Assembly (NCBI RefSeq): GCF_014651055.1
Contig: NZ_BMWD01000002.1
Coordinates: 38,706 to 102,705 of the forward strand
Source: Streptomyces fructofermentans
Lineage (GTDB): Bacteria > Actinomycetota > Actinomycetes > Streptomycetales > Streptomycetaceae
Reading direction: 5' to 3'
DNA length: 64,000 nucleotides
Numbering within the stretch: position 1 is the stretch's first letter; each line of letters starts with the position of its first letter. The position numbers and the translations under genes were made by a program. This document shows positions 1 to 8,257 of this stretch, in pieces. The notes under the pieces were generated by a model. That model was not told where the DNA came from. It searched no databases and worked only from the letters and a program-made list of their open reading frames with translations.

Positions 1-41
1 CCGCGCGGCCCGCGGGACCTGACGACCCGCGGGCCGCGCGG
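1..41 (-). terminator. Strong hairpin terminator after the MFS remnant
   Basis: Two perfectly complementary 16-base arms (1-16 and 26-41) flank a 9-base loop and end immediately before the stop codon of the minus-strand MFS remnant. There is no U-tract, as is usual for Streptomyces terminators. Confidence 0.7.
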
Positions 42-923
42 TCAGTGGGTGGTGAGGAGTTCCTGCGTCGTGCCGGCGCGCGGCGCCTGCCTGGCGCCGC
101 GCAGGGCGGCGACGCCGATGAGGACCATGGACGACAGGCCCGCGATGGCGAAGGCGGTGAAGCCCCAGTCCCCGTTGCCGGAGGCGAGCAACTGGCCGCC
201 CAGCCAAGGGCCGAAGACCGCGCCGAAGCGTCCCATTCCGGAGGTCCATCCGACGGCGGTGGCCCGGTTGTCGGGCGTGGAACGCAGCGAGACCGTCGCG
301 TAGACCATGGTCTGCGCGCTGTTGAGGAACACCCCGGTGAGGAAGACGACCACGAAGGTCACCCCCAGCGGCATGTGGACGCTGAGCAGGAAGACCCCGG
401 CTGCGGTCAGCGCGAACCAGAGCGAGGAGATGCGCGGGGCCCCGAAGCGGTCGGCGGCCCGCCCGGCGACCAGCATGCCCACGATGCCGCCGAGGTTGAA
501 GACGACCACGAAGGTCAGGGCCGAGCCCAGTTCGTAGCCCTCGCTGCGCATCAGGGTGGGCAGCCAGGTGGCGACGCCGTAGACGAGCAGCAGGCCGCCG
601 AAGGAGGCCAGCCAGTACAGCAGGGTCCGGGTCCACTCGCCGCCGCGGAACAGGTCGGCCAGTGCGTCCCGGCGGTCCGCCGGAGTCCTGCGGTCGGGTG
701 CGGCGGGCAGTTCGACGGCGAAGCGGCCGGCCAGCGCGGTGGCCTCCTCGACGCGGCCCTTGGCGACCAGGAAGCCCAGCGACTCGGGCAGGAACTTGGC
801 GAGCACCGGCACGAACAGCAGGGGGGCCACGCAGACCCAGAACGCGGCGCGCCAGCCGAAGGGCTCCACGACCCACAGGGCCACGTAGGCGGAGAGGATG
901 CCGCCGGCGTGGTGGGCGGTCAT
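42..923 (-). pseudogene. N-terminally truncated MFS transporter (aromatic acid/H+ symporter type)
   Basis: The 293-residue reading frame covers only about the last seven to eight membrane helices of a 12-helix major facilitator. It opens with a GWRAAFWV segment typical of helix 5 in benzoate/gallate-type (AAHS) symporters, then has the central loop and a normal C-terminal half ending at the terminator at 1-41. Full members have about 430-450 residues, so roughly 150 N-terminal residues are missing. The frame stays open a short way upstream but without MFS sequence, running instead through the terminator of the neighbouring dioxygenase. It lies at the end of an aromatic catabolic operon, so the ancestor was probably the substrate importer. 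A functional half-transporter is unlikely. An assembly artefact cannot be excluded. Confidence 0.75.
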
Positions 924-934
924 GTCAACAATCT
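921..934. promoter_or_regulatory. Partial copy of the GntR operator core
   Basis: Bases 923-932 (TGTCAACAAT) are identical to the core of the palindromic operator in front of the gntR-type gene (5281-5290). They sit exactly at the start codon of the MFS remnant. In DNA this GC-rich a 10-base A/T-containing match is notable. It may be a relic of a second operator, left when the 5' end of the transporter was deleted. Confidence 0.35.
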
Positions 935-943
935 CAGGAACGA

Positions 944-984
944 CGAGGGCGGCAGCGGCCGGTGCACGCCGCGTGCCGCCCTCG
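944..984 (-). terminator. Terminator downstream of the VOC dioxygenase gene
   Basis: An 11-base inverted repeat (944-954 with 974-984, GAGGGCGGCA type) lies 19 bases beyond the stop codon of the extradiol dioxygenase. It separates that gene from the MFS remnant, so the remnant is probably outside the transcription unit. Confidence 0.6.
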
Positions 985-1002
985 ATGTGGCGTGGGGAGC
1001 CG

Positions 1003-1953
1003 TCAGCCCACCGGCGGAGTGCCGTGGGTGTGGAAGGACTCGATGGTCTTCAGGCCCCAGGCCTGGCCCTTCTTCCGCTCGTCCTCGGTCCAGGTGACCA
1101 GCGGCCAGTCGGGGGCCAGCACGAGGCGCGTGAGCGGGTTGCACAGCTCGATCCGGTTGCCGCCCGGCTCGTAGACGTACAGGAAGAACGTCTGCTGGAT
1201 GGCGTGCTTGTGCGGCCCCGTCTCGATGAACACACCGGTGTCGACGGCGAGGTCGGCGGCCCGCAGGATGTCGTCGCGCGTGTCGGTGGCGAACGCGATG
1301 TGGTGCAGTCGGCCGTTCGAGCCGGTCCAGTCCTCGGTGTAGACGATGTCGTACGACTTGCTGCTGAAGGTCAGCCACTGCGCGGCGATCCGCCCGCTGT
1401 CGAGCCGGATCTGCTCGGTCGGACGGGCGCCGAGCACCTCGTGCACGAAGCCGCCGCCGCTCGCCACGTCCGCGGCGAGGAAGTTGACGTGGTCCAGGCG
1501 GCGCACACCCACCCCGTGGGCCGGCTTGGCCTGCGGCTGGTTCTTCAGCCCCGGCCTCAGTTCCGGCGGGGCCTGGTACCACTCGCTCTCCCAGTAGAGG
1601 GCGATCTCGTGGCCGTCGGGATCGGTGGTGACGTACAGCGGGCCGATGCCCGGCTCGTCCTCGACCCACCGGCCCGCGCGGCCGGCGTTCTCGATCTCCT
1701 TCACCCGTCGGTGCAGCGCCTGTTCGCCGGAGGCGCGCAGGGCCGTGCGCCGGATGCCGGACGTCTCGTGGGCGGTGAGGGTCAGGCTGTGGTGCTCGTA
1801 GTCGTCCCAGGTCCGCAGGTGGACCGAGTCGCCGGAGCGGCCGTTCTCGGTGAGGCCCAGGTAGTCGGTGAAGAACCGGACGCTCGCGTCCAGGTCCGGG
1901 GTGAGCAGTTCGACGTGCCCGAGGTGGGCGATGTCGCCGAGCGGCGGGGCCAT
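1003..1953 (-). CDS. Type I extradiol (VOC family) ring-cleavage dioxygenase
   Basis: 316 residues with two vicinal-oxygen-chelate repeats, the length and layout of catechol 2,3-dioxygenases. The C-terminal repeat carries the expected Fe(II) ligands: His155 (DHVNF), His218 (LHHIAF) and Glu269 (NRIEL). This spacing is close to the 153/214/265 triad of XylE. Family knowledge predicts O2-dependent meta cleavage of a catechol-type ring in the cytoplasm. The start ATG has a strong GAGGAGG ribosome site that overlaps the end of galD, 9 bases upstream, so the gene belongs to the galB-galC-galD operon. Those partners process 4-oxalomesaconate, which is normally made from gallate by a type II (LigAB-like) enzyme. 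This VOC enzyme may therefore supply the same intermediate, or its true substrate differs. Substrate unproven. Confidence 0.88.
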   Translation of the reverse strand: MAPPLGDIAHLGHVELLTPDLDASVRFFTDYLGLTENGRSGDSVHLRTWDDYEHHSLTLTAHETSGIRRTALRASGEQALHRRVKEIENAGRAGRWVEDEPGIGPLYVTTDPDGHEIALYWESEWYQAPPELRPGLKNQPQAKPAHGVGVRRLDHVNFLAADVASGGGFVHEVLGARPTEQIRLDSGRIAAQWLTFSSKSYDIVYTEDWTGSNGRLHHIAFATDTRDDILRAADLAVDTGVFIETGPHKHAIQQTFFLYVYEPGGNRIELCNPLTRLVLAPDWPLVTWTEDERKKGQAWGLKTIESFHTHGTPPVG

Positions 1954-1962
1954 GGGGCCTCC

Positions 1963-3051
1963 TCAGGGGTGTTGTGCGGCTCCGGCCGGCCGGGGGAAGA
2001 CCGTGCCGTCGAAGATCTTTCGTGCGGTGCGCACCACCGCGGTGCGTCGCGCGACCGGCGCGCCGCCCGGCGCGTCGTACGCCACGGCCGTCTCGATGTC
2101 GAGGTAGCCGCTGGGGTGTTCGATGCGCAGCCGGTCCCCGCGGGACGGGAGGCGCGCCACGCCCCGGCCGACGCCGCCCTCGATCCGCAGGCCGGCGCCG
2201 ACGCTCGCGGCGCCCAGTACGCCGATCGACGTGTGGCAGCGGACCGGGATGAAGGTGCGGGTCGCCACGGCACCGTCGCCCGACGGCGGTGCCAGCAGGC
2301 TGAGTTTGGGCACCGTGGTGCCCGTGACGTCGCCCAGGCCCATCAGCTTCCCGGCCGCCAGCCGGATCTCCCGGAGCCGGTCCGCGAGGTTCTGGTCCTC
2401 CTCCAGCGCGGCCGGCGTCTCCCGGCCGGTGACGCCGAGGGAGGCCGCGGCGATCAGCACGGTCGGCATGCCGTTGTCCACGCAGGTCACCGGTACGTCG
2501 GCGACCAGGTCACGGGGGCGGCCGGTGGGCAGCAGCGGGGCGCCGCCCGGCGGGAACTCGATCAGCACCGGCGCGGCGGTCCCCGGCACACCGGAGATCC
2601 CGGTGGAGCCGCGGGAGTCGACGCGTCCGCCCGGGGTGGGGAAGGCGGCGACGGCCAGGTCGCCGGTGTTGAGCATCCTGATGCGGACGGACGTCCGGTC
2701 ACCGCCGGCTCCGACGAGTCCCTGCTCGACGGCGAACGGGCCGACCCCCGCGAGCAGGTTCCCGCAGTTCTGACGGTCGCTCACCTCGTCGCTGTCCACG
2801 CCGACTTGGAGGAACAGGTAGTCGACGTCCGCCCCGGGGTCGCCGGCCGCGGACACCACGGCCACCTTGCTCGTCAGGGGGTGTCCGCCGCCCAGGCCGT
2901 CGATCTGGCACGGGTCGGGGCTGCCCATGATCCGCAGCAGCAGGTCGTCGCGCTCGGCGGGGGCGGCCGGCAGGTCCGAGGCCAGGAAGTAGGCGCCCTT
3001 GGAGGTGCCGCCCCGCATGAGCACGCAGGGCACCCCCTCGGCCCCGGTCAC
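1963..3051 (-). CDS. galD: 4-oxalomesaconate tautomerase (PrpF family, GalD-like)
   Basis: About 362 residues of the PrpF/LigU isomerase family (two diaminopimelate-epimerase-like domains). It opens with the family signature PCVLMRGGTSKGAYF and contains MGSPD, IDGLGGGHPLTSKVA, QNCGNLLAGVGPFA, NTG and CHTSIGVLGA segments, matching the known Pseudomonas putida GalD closely along its whole length. Family role: keto-enol tautomerisation of 4-oxalomesaconate in gallate or protocatechuate meta-cleavage. The GTG start at 3051 overlaps the stop of the aldolase gene by four bases (GTGA), giving translational coupling. The frame remains open far upstream, but the family N-terminus begins at this GTG. 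Confidence 0.85.
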   Translation of the reverse strand: MTGAEGVPCVLMRGGTSKGAYFLASDLPAAPAERDDLLLRIMGSPDPCQIDGLGGGHPLTSKVAVVSAAGDPGADVDYLFLQVGVDSDEVSDRQNCGNLLAGVGPFAVEQGLVGAGGDRTSVRIRMLNTGDLAVAAFPTPGGRVDSRGSTGISGVPGTAAPVLIEFPPGGAPLLPTGRPRDLVADVPVTCVDNGMPTVLIAAASLGVTGRETPAALEEDQNLADRLREIRLAAGKLMGLGDVTGTTVPKLSLLAPPSGDGAVATRTFIPVRCHTSIGVLGAASVGAGLRIEGGVGRGVARLPSRGDRLRIEHPSGYLDIETAVAYDAPGGAPVARRTAVVRTARKIFDGTVFPRPAGAAQHP

Positions 3052-3782
3052 TCGCCCGCTCCGTGCGGGCCGCCGTCGCGCTCGTACTCGTACACGTACT
3101 CGTCGTACGACCGGTACCGCACACCCAGCCGTTCGAGTGTCCCGCGCAGCCCGTAGCGGTCGAGCCCCAACTCCCCCTCGGCGAAGGCCGCCCTGGATGC
3201 CTCCTCCTTCGCCGTGCGCGCCGCGGACGCCTCGACGGCCTCGCCGGAGCGCTCGCGCGGCACGACCAGCACGCCGTCGTCGTCGGCGAGGACCACGTCG
3301 CCCGGGCGGACGCGCTGCCCGCCCAGCACGACGGGGACGTTGACCGAACCGCCGGTCGCCTTCACCGTGCCCTGCGCGGACACGGCCGCCGCCCACACGG
3401 GGAAGCCCATCGCACGCAGTTCCTGCGTGTCGCGCACGCCCGCGCCGGTGACCAGGCCGCGCACCCCGCGGCGGCTCAGCGCGGTCGCGAACAGTTCGCC
3501 GAACATGCCGTCCGTGGACGGCGAGGTGGTGGTGACGACGAGGATGTCCCCCTCGCCGCACTGCTCGACCGCCGCGTGGATCATGAGGTTGTCGCCCGGC
3601 CAGCTCAGTACCGTGACCGCGGTGCCCGCGACCCGGGCGCCCCGCTGGATCGGGCGCAGCCCGGCGCCGAGGAGCCCGGTGCGGCCGAGTGCCTCGTGCA
3701 CGGTGGCGACGCCGTACCCGGCCAGCGCGTCGACGTCCTTCGCGGGCGCCTTCGGCGGCCCGGTGACGATCAGGCCGCTCAT
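3048..3782 (-). CDS. galC: 4-carboxy-4-hydroxy-2-oxoadipate aldolase-like (RraA family)
   Basis: 244 residues of the RraA-like fold. The active-site strand-loop GAGVRDTQEL holds the Arg-Asp pair used for pyruvate and metal binding in class II HMG/CHA aldolases, followed by GGVRPGD-type and DDDGVLVVPRE segments. In the gallate pathway GalC splits 4-carboxy-4-hydroxy-2-oxoadipate into pyruvate and oxaloacetate. The C-terminal tail ending in a Tyr-rich helix is usual for aldolases rather than for the shorter RNase E inhibitor RraA. It overlaps galB by four bases (ATGA) and galD by four (GTGA), so the three genes are translationally coupled. Confidence 0.82.
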   Translation of the reverse strand: MSGLIVTGPPKAPAKDVDALAGYGVATVHEALGRTGLLGAGLRPIQRGARVAGTAVTVLSWPGDNLMIHAAVEQCGEGDILVVTTTSPSTDGMFGELFATALSRRGVRGLVTGAGVRDTQELRAMGFPVWAAAVSAQGTVKATGGSVNVPVVLGGQRVRPGDVVLADDDGVLVVPRERSGEAVEASAARTAKEEASRAAFAEGELGLDRYGLRGTLERLGVRYRSYDEYVYEYERDGGPHGAGE

Positions 3783-4528
3783 GCCAGAACCGCCGTGACC
3801 TGCGGGTACGGGCGCATGTACGCCTCGGCGTACGTCGTGTGCGGCAGACCCAGGTTGGGGCCGGCGTTGCGCTTGAGCTGCACACCGCGCCGGACGGCCA
3901 GGTCGGTGTAGTAGTCCCAGAGGTGCCGTTGGGCCGCGAGGCACTCCATGGCCTTGCGCTTGGTCTCCCACACCTCGGAGATGTCGAGGAGCACCTCCGG
4001 ACGGAATCCGCACATCTCGGGCTGGTGCGGCTCGAAGAAGAACACCGGCGGGGCCCCGATGACCTCGCCCTCGGCCGGATAGCCGACGGCCTGCGCGAGG
4101 ACACGCGCGTCCAGGGCCATCCGGGCGGCGGCCGGATGGTCCCCGTTGTACGGGTCGTCGAGCGGGTGCGTGAGCACGACGTCCGGCCGTGTGTCGCGCA
4201 GCACGGCGACCAGACGGTCCGTCAGTTCCCTTGTGGCGGTGAGCGGGTAGTCGCCCGCGTCGAAGAAGACGACCTCGGCGCCCAGGGTGGCGGCGGCCTG
4301 CTCGGCCTCCCCCCTGCGCAGCGCCTTGATCTCCTCCAGCGACCTGCCCTCGCGCCACGCCTTCGCGGACTCGCCGCGCTCGCCGTAGGTCAGGCACGCG
4401 ATGGTGACCTTCTCGCCGCGCGAGGCGGCGAGGGCAATCGCTCCCCCGGCCCGCCACACGAAGTCACCCGCGTGCGCGGTGACGACCAGGGTGGACCGTG
4501 GATCGGTGGGTGCCTTGCCGTGGGTCAT
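3779..4528 (-). CDS. galB: 4-oxalomesaconate hydratase (LmbE/PIG-L-like, GalB)
   Basis: 249 residues with the LmbE/PIG-L fold. The usual AHPDDE motif is replaced by AHAGDF, the same type of change seen in the zinc-dependent hydratase GalB of P. putida. Further shared segments are FVWRAGGAIAL, YGERGESAKAW, GDYPL, LTHPLDDPYNGDHP, GAPPVFFFEPHQPE and HLWDYYT. This close match argues for hydration of 4-oxalomesaconate to 4-carboxy-4-hydroxy-2-oxoadipate rather than sugar deacetylation. It is the first enzyme gene of the operon, 48 bases after the regulator. Confidence 0.85.
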   Translation of the reverse strand: MTHGKAPTDPRSTLVVTAHAGDFVWRAGGAIALAASRGEKVTIACLTYGERGESAKAWREGRSLEEIKALRRGEAEQAAATLGAEVVFFDAGDYPLTATRELTDRLVAVLRDTRPDVVLTHPLDDPYNGDHPAAARMALDARVLAQAVGYPAEGEVIGAPPVFFFEPHQPEMCGFRPEVLLDISEVWETKRKAMECLAAQRHLWDYYTDLAVRRGVQLKRNAGPNLGLPHTTYAEAYMRPYPQVTAVLA

Positions 4529-4576
4529 TGCTGCAGTCTCCTTGGTGGACAGGCCGGTCGACCCACCCCGGCGACG

Positions 4577-5227
4577 TCACTCGCGCAACGCGTCGATCAC
4601 GCCCGAGAGATGGGCGCGGACGGTCGCCTCGGCCGCCTGCGGGTCGCGGGCCCTGATCGCCTCGATCATGGCCAGATGCTCACTCAGGGACTTCTGCGGC
4701 CTTCCCGGCCGCAGCGCCAACTGGAAGCGGTGACGCACCAGTTGGCCGTTGAGCCGGTCCAGGAGTCCGTCGGCCACCTGCTGGCCGGAAAACTGCCTGA
4801 TGGCGGCGTGCAGTTCGTGGTTGAGCTCGGAGTACGTCACCGGTTCGCCGTCGGCGACGGCCTTGGACATCGCCGTGCCCAGGTCCGCCAGCCGGGTCAA
4901 CTGCTCCTCGTCGGCCTCGACGGCCGCCTTGGCGGCGCACAGCCCTTCGAGGACCATCCGGCATTCGGTGATGGCGACCGCTTCCTCCACGGTGACCACC
5001 CGGACCCGCGAACCGCGGTTGCGGATCCGCTCGACCAGCCCCTCCGACTCCAACTCGATCAGCGCCGCCCGGACACTGGCCCGCGTCACCCCGAACTGCT
5101 CGGCGAGTTCGTTCTCCACCAGCCGCTGGGCGGGTGCCATCTCGCCGCGCAGGATCGCCTGCCGCAGTTGCGCGAGCGCGTACTGCTTGGCCTGCTCCCC
5201 GGTGCTCGGACGGGCTTGCTCCGGCAT
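4577..5227 (-). CDS. GntR-family (FadR/FCD) transcriptional regulator
   Basis: 216 residues: an N-terminal winged helix (about 15-80, with LRQAILRGEMAPAQRLVENELAE and FGVTRASVRAAL) and a C-terminal all-helical FCD ligand-binding domain (about 90-210) with conserved metal-type His residues in ELNHELHAAI and SEHLAMIEAI. The start was set at 5227 because a good AGGGAGGG ribosome site lies just upstream; the frame is open for 56 codons further but through the operator. It heads the gal-type operon and has a 28-bp palindrome 44 bases upstream, so autoregulation with relief by an aromatic acid or ring-cleavage product is likely. Confidence 0.88.
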   Translation of the reverse strand: MPEQARPSTGEQAKQYALAQLRQAILRGEMAPAQRLVENELAEQFGVTRASVRAALIELESEGLVERIRNRGSRVRVVTVEEAVAITECRMVLEGLCAAKAAVEADEEQLTRLADLGTAMSKAVADGEPVTYSELNHELHAAIRQFSGQQVADGLLDRLNGQLVRHRFQLALRPGRPQKSLSEHLAMIEAIRARDPQAAEATVRAHLSGVIDALRE

Positions 5228-5270
5228 GTGTGCCCTCCCTGAGTGAGTGCCTGTCGAACCTAAATCTAGA

Positions 5271-5298
5271 CGAACAAGATTGTCAACAATTTTGTTCG
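5271..5298. promoter_or_regulatory. 28-bp palindromic operator for the GntR regulator
   Basis: An imperfect inverted repeat with 12 of 14 base pairs symmetric: outer arms CGAACAA/TTGTTCG and inner arms ATTGT/ACAAT around a central CA. It is strikingly A/T-rich for this genome and lies between the divergent regulator and methyltransferase genes. The size and TTGT-ACAA symmetry suit a dimeric GntR/FadR-type binding site. Confidence 0.75.
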
Positions 5299-5393
5299 GC
5301 ATATGTCCCGCAGGATGCCGCCGCCTCGGAGGGCTTCGCGCGGACGCCGAACCCGGTGGCTCCGCGGGGCCGGTTCCGCGTACGTTCACCGGC

Positions 5394-6119
5394 ATGGCTG
5401 ACGAATGCTTCGGGCATCCGCGACTCGCCGCGATCCACGACGCGCTCGACCCCGACCGCCGCGACCTCGACGCCTACCTCCGGATGGCCGAGGAGTCCGG
5501 GGCGCGCCGGGTCCTGGACATAGGCTGCGGCACCGGGGTGTTCGCGCTCCTCCTGGCCGAGCGCGGGATCGACGTCGTGGGCGTCGATCCCGCCCGGGCG
5601 TCCGTGGACGTCGCCCGGGCCAAACCGGGCGGCGAGCGGGTGCGCTGGATCCGCGGTGACGCAACGGCCCTCCCGCCACTGCGGGTCGACCTCGCGACGA
5701 TGACGGCGAACGTCGCCCAGCAGATCGTCGATCCGGGCAACTGGCAGAGCACGCTGCGGGGAGCCCGTGAAGCGCTGCGGCCGGGCGGGCGCCTGGCCTT
5801 CGAGACCCGTGATCCGGCCGGCCGCGCCTGGGAGCGGTGGACGCGGGAGGACTCCTGGCGGGTGACGGAGATCCCGGGCGTCGGCTCCGTCGAGAGCTGG
5901 GTCCGACTGGTGGATGTGACCGGGCCCCTGGTGGCCTTCCGCTGGACCTACGTCTTCGCGGCGGACGGACAGGTGCTGACGTCGGACTCGACGCTGCGCT
6001 TCCGGGAGCGCGAGGAGGTCGAGGCGGACCTGCTCGCGCAGGGGTACCGGGTGGAGGAGGTTCGCGACGCGCCGGACCGGCCGGGCAGGGAGTTCGTCTT
6101 CCTCGCACGACGCGTCTGA
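5394..6119 (+). CDS. SAM-dependent class I methyltransferase
   Basis: 241 residues. Motif I is VLDIGCGTGVFALLL (about residues 40-54), followed by an acidic GVDP end of strand 2 and a RGDATALPP motif, all typical of UbiE/Methyltransf_25-type enzymes. The C-terminal half has antiparallel strands like small-molecule methyltransferases. The substrate cannot be read. The ATG at 5394 was chosen because the open frame upstream runs into the GntR operator. It is divergent from the gal-type operon with about 170 bp between, but nothing links it functionally to that pathway. Confidence 0.8.
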   Translation: MADECFGHPRLAAIHDALDPDRRDLDAYLRMAEESGARRVLDIGCGTGVFALLLAERGIDVVGVDPARASVDVARAKPGGERVRWIRGDATALPPLRVDLATMTANVAQQIVDPGNWQSTLRGAREALRPGGRLAFETRDPAGRAWERWTREDSWRVTEIPGVGSVESWVRLVDVTGPLVAFRWTYVFAADGQVLTSDSTLRFREREEVEADLLAQGYRVEEVRDAPDRPGREFVFLARRV

Positions 6120-6329
6120 TCCCGGAGGGCCGCGCGAACCGAACTCCGGTCGCGGACGTCTGAGTTCGCAGCCCTGGACACCCCCGGCACCCCTCCCCAG
6201 CCCGGTGCCGGCGACAAGAGGCGGCCACCGGCACCGGGCAGCGACACCGGGCGGAGGCGTCCGAGAAGGGCCGCGGGCTCTCGGACGGCGACCGGGAGCC
6301 CCCTGACGTGCCCGACGCGGCGCGTCCGG

Positions 6330-6755
6330 TCAGCCCCGCGCGTCGATGGCGGCCTGGAGGGACTCCGCGTATCCCTCGCTGGTGATCGTGGCGCCGGACA
6401 CCGCGTCGATGTCGGCGCTCTGCGCGCGCAGGGTCTCCTCGATCAGCTTCGGCACGGCGTTCGTCGTCTGCGGGTGGTCGGGCTGCTTGAGCATCCGTAC
6501 GGAGTCGATGGTGTCCCCGTCGAAGGTCACCTCCACCTGCACGGCGCCCTTCTCCGTGGCGACCGTCGACCCCTGGACGACCCGGGAGGCGTCGTCCGGG
6601 GAGGCCGGCGAGGACGCGCCGGAGGACGGGGACGGCGAGGGGGCGGGCAGCGCGGGGGCGGCCTCGGCGGTGGCCGCGGTGTCGGACGGCGCGTAGCGCC
6701 AGACGGGGATGAGCCCGGCGACGGTCAGCAGCAGTGCGGGCAGTGCTCGTTTCAC
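6330..6755 (-). CDS. Secreted FMN-binding domain protein
   Basis: 141 residues: an N-terminal membrane anchor or signal segment (about 1-28), a Pro/Ser/Ala-rich linker (about 35-60) and an FMN-binding domain (PF04205 type) to the end. The domain contains the DAVSGATITSEGY motif whose Thr is the flavinylation site in NqrC/RnfG-type domains. It should therefore carry covalent FMN outside the membrane. It lies 10 bases downstream of the flavocytochrome gene on the same strand, suggesting that FMN accepts or donates electrons to that membrane reductase. Confidence 0.83.
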   Translation of the reverse strand: MKRALPALLLTVAGLIPVWRYAPSDTAATAEAAPALPAPSPSPSSGASSPASPDDASRVVQGSTVATEKGAVQVEVTFDGDTIDSVRMLKQPDHPQTTNAVPKLIEETLRAQSADIDAVSGATITSEGYAESLQAAIDARG

Positions 6756-6765
6756 GGTGTGGTCC

Positions 6766-8106
6766 TCATCCCGCCAGGCTGAATCGCTCGAAGTGGATCT
6801 GCTTCCTGGGCACGCCCAGCGCGCGCAGGGTGCGCAGGACGGCCGCCGTCATGCCGGGTGGTCCGCACACGAACACGTCCCGCTCGGCCACGTCCGGTAC
6901 GAGACGGGCCAGTTCGGGCGGTGCGAGCCGGTCCGGGGTGGCGGGTCCGGTCACGAGGTGGAGCTCGATGTCCCTGGTCCGGGCCAGCTCCCGCAGTTCG
7001 TCGTGGAGGACGGCGTCCTCCACGCCCGCCACCCGGTGGATGAGCACGGCGTGGCCGTCCAGCTCCTCCAGCAGGGCCCGGATGGGCGTGATGCCGACAC
7101 CGCCCGCGACGAGCAGGGTGCCCGGCCGGGTCCGGTGCAGGGTGGTGAACGCGCCGTAGGGTCCCTCGGCGAAGACGCGGGTGCCCACCTTCAGGTGCCG
7201 CAGGGCCGCGGTGCCGTCGCCGGCCGTCTTGGCGGTGAGCCGCAGCGTCCGGCCGTCGGGTGCCGCCGACAGGGAGAACGGGTTGGCCTGCCACCACCGG
7301 TCCCTGGTCAGGAACCGCCACAGGAAGAACTGGCCCGCGCGCGCGGGCAGCCGGTCCAGGTCCCGTCCGGTGATGTGGACGGACACGACGGTGTCGGACT
7401 CGGGCACGACGGCCGAGACACGCAGCCGGTGGCGCAGGTTCCGCCGCACCGGGAGGACGAGCCGGCCGACGGCGACCGAGGCCAGCGCGGCACCCCACAG
7501 GGTGTACCAGTAGGCGGTGGCCGCGGCCGACGCGGTGAAGGTGCTGCCCACGGCGACCTGGTGGGTGAAGGCCAGCACCACGGCGACGTACGTGTAGAGG
7601 TGGACGAAGTGCCAGGTCTCGTACGCGAGTCGGCGGCGGGCGAGGCGCGCCGACACCGTGCCGACGACGAGGATCAGGCCGAGGGCGACGATCGCGCGCA
7701 GTACGCCCTCGACCGTCCCGGCGAGGTCCACGAGCTGGTCCACCGGGTCCATGGCGGACAGTTCGGCGTAGCCGAAGGTGATGAACACGGCGTGCCCCAG
7801 GAGCGTCCACAGCAGGCCGAAGCCGGCCCGGCGGTGCCAGGAGGTGAGCCGGTCCATGCCGATGCGGCGGTCGAGCCAGGGCAGCCGGGCGACGAGGAGG
7901 AGCTGGAAGGCCATCAGGAGGGCGGCGTAGAGGCCGGTCAGCCGCCCGAGCAGGATCAGGGCGTTCGAGCCGAACCCCGCCTGGACGAAGAACACGGTCA
8001 CGGCGCCCGCGTTCAGGCCCAGCACGCCGTACAGGCCGGCGCGGGCCACCACCGCGGGACGTAGCGCCGGAGGTGGCGGCGGGGCGGTCGTCTGGACAGT
8101 CGTCAC
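6766..8106 (-). CDS. Ferric-reductase-like membrane flavocytochrome (NOX/FRE type)
   Basis: 446 residues. The N-terminal half has about six membrane helices with paired His on two helices (SWHRRAGFGLLWTLLGH and WHFVHLYTYVAVVLAFTH) for two b-type hemes. The C-terminal half is a ferredoxin-reductase-like module with an FAD motif near residues 265-275 (NPFSLSAAP) and NAD(P) motifs GGVGITPIRALLEEL and VFVCGPPGM. It probably moves electrons from cytosolic NAD(P)H across the membrane, with the adjacent FMN-binding protein as partner. The GTG start at 8106 is supported by an AAGGAG site; a longer frame upstream lacks one. Divergent from a two-component system that may control it. Confidence 0.85.
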   Translation of the reverse strand: MTTVQTTAPPPPPALRPAVVARAGLYGVLGLNAGAVTVFFVQAGFGSNALILLGRLTGLYAALLMAFQLLLVARLPWLDRRIGMDRLTSWHRRAGFGLLWTLLGHAVFITFGYAELSAMDPVDQLVDLAGTVEGVLRAIVALGLILVVGTVSARLARRRLAYETWHFVHLYTYVAVVLAFTHQVAVGSTFTASAAATAYWYTLWGAALASVAVGRLVLPVRRNLRHRLRVSAVVPESDTVVSVHITGRDLDRLPARAGQFFLWRFLTRDRWWQANPFSLSAAPDGRTLRLTAKTAGDGTAALRHLKVGTRVFAEGPYGAFTTLHRTRPGTLLVAGGVGITPIRALLEELDGHAVLIHRVAGVEDAVLHDELRELARTRDIELHLVTGPATPDRLAPPELARLVPDVAERDVFVCGPPGMTAAVLRTLRALGVPRKQIHFERFSLAG

Positions 8107-8194
8107 GGACGGCAACTCCTTGATCGGGTCCTGGGACTCCGAGCCTGCCTGCGGTGAGCTGTCGTTTCCCTGTCGGACGACTTTCAAGTCCCTA

Positions 8195-8209
8195 TCGATG
8201 TGGCATCGA
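8195..8209. promoter_or_regulatory. Short palindrome between flavocytochrome and response regulator genes
   Basis: TCGATG and CATCGA arms are separated by three bases, in the 151-bp divergent intergenic region. This is a possible response-regulator binding site; the size is small and the assignment is only positional. Confidence 0.35.
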
Positions 8210-8257
8210 CGGGCCCGCGGCCGTGGCCCGCGGCGGCGCGTCGAGCAGTATGGGCAC

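Noticed and set aside
898-3156. Very long plus-strand open frames (for example 752 codons) opposite the gal-type operon
   Set aside because: Third-position GC bias produces long antisense frames; the translation is Arg/Gly/Val-rich without domains, while the minus strand encodes recognisable enzymes.
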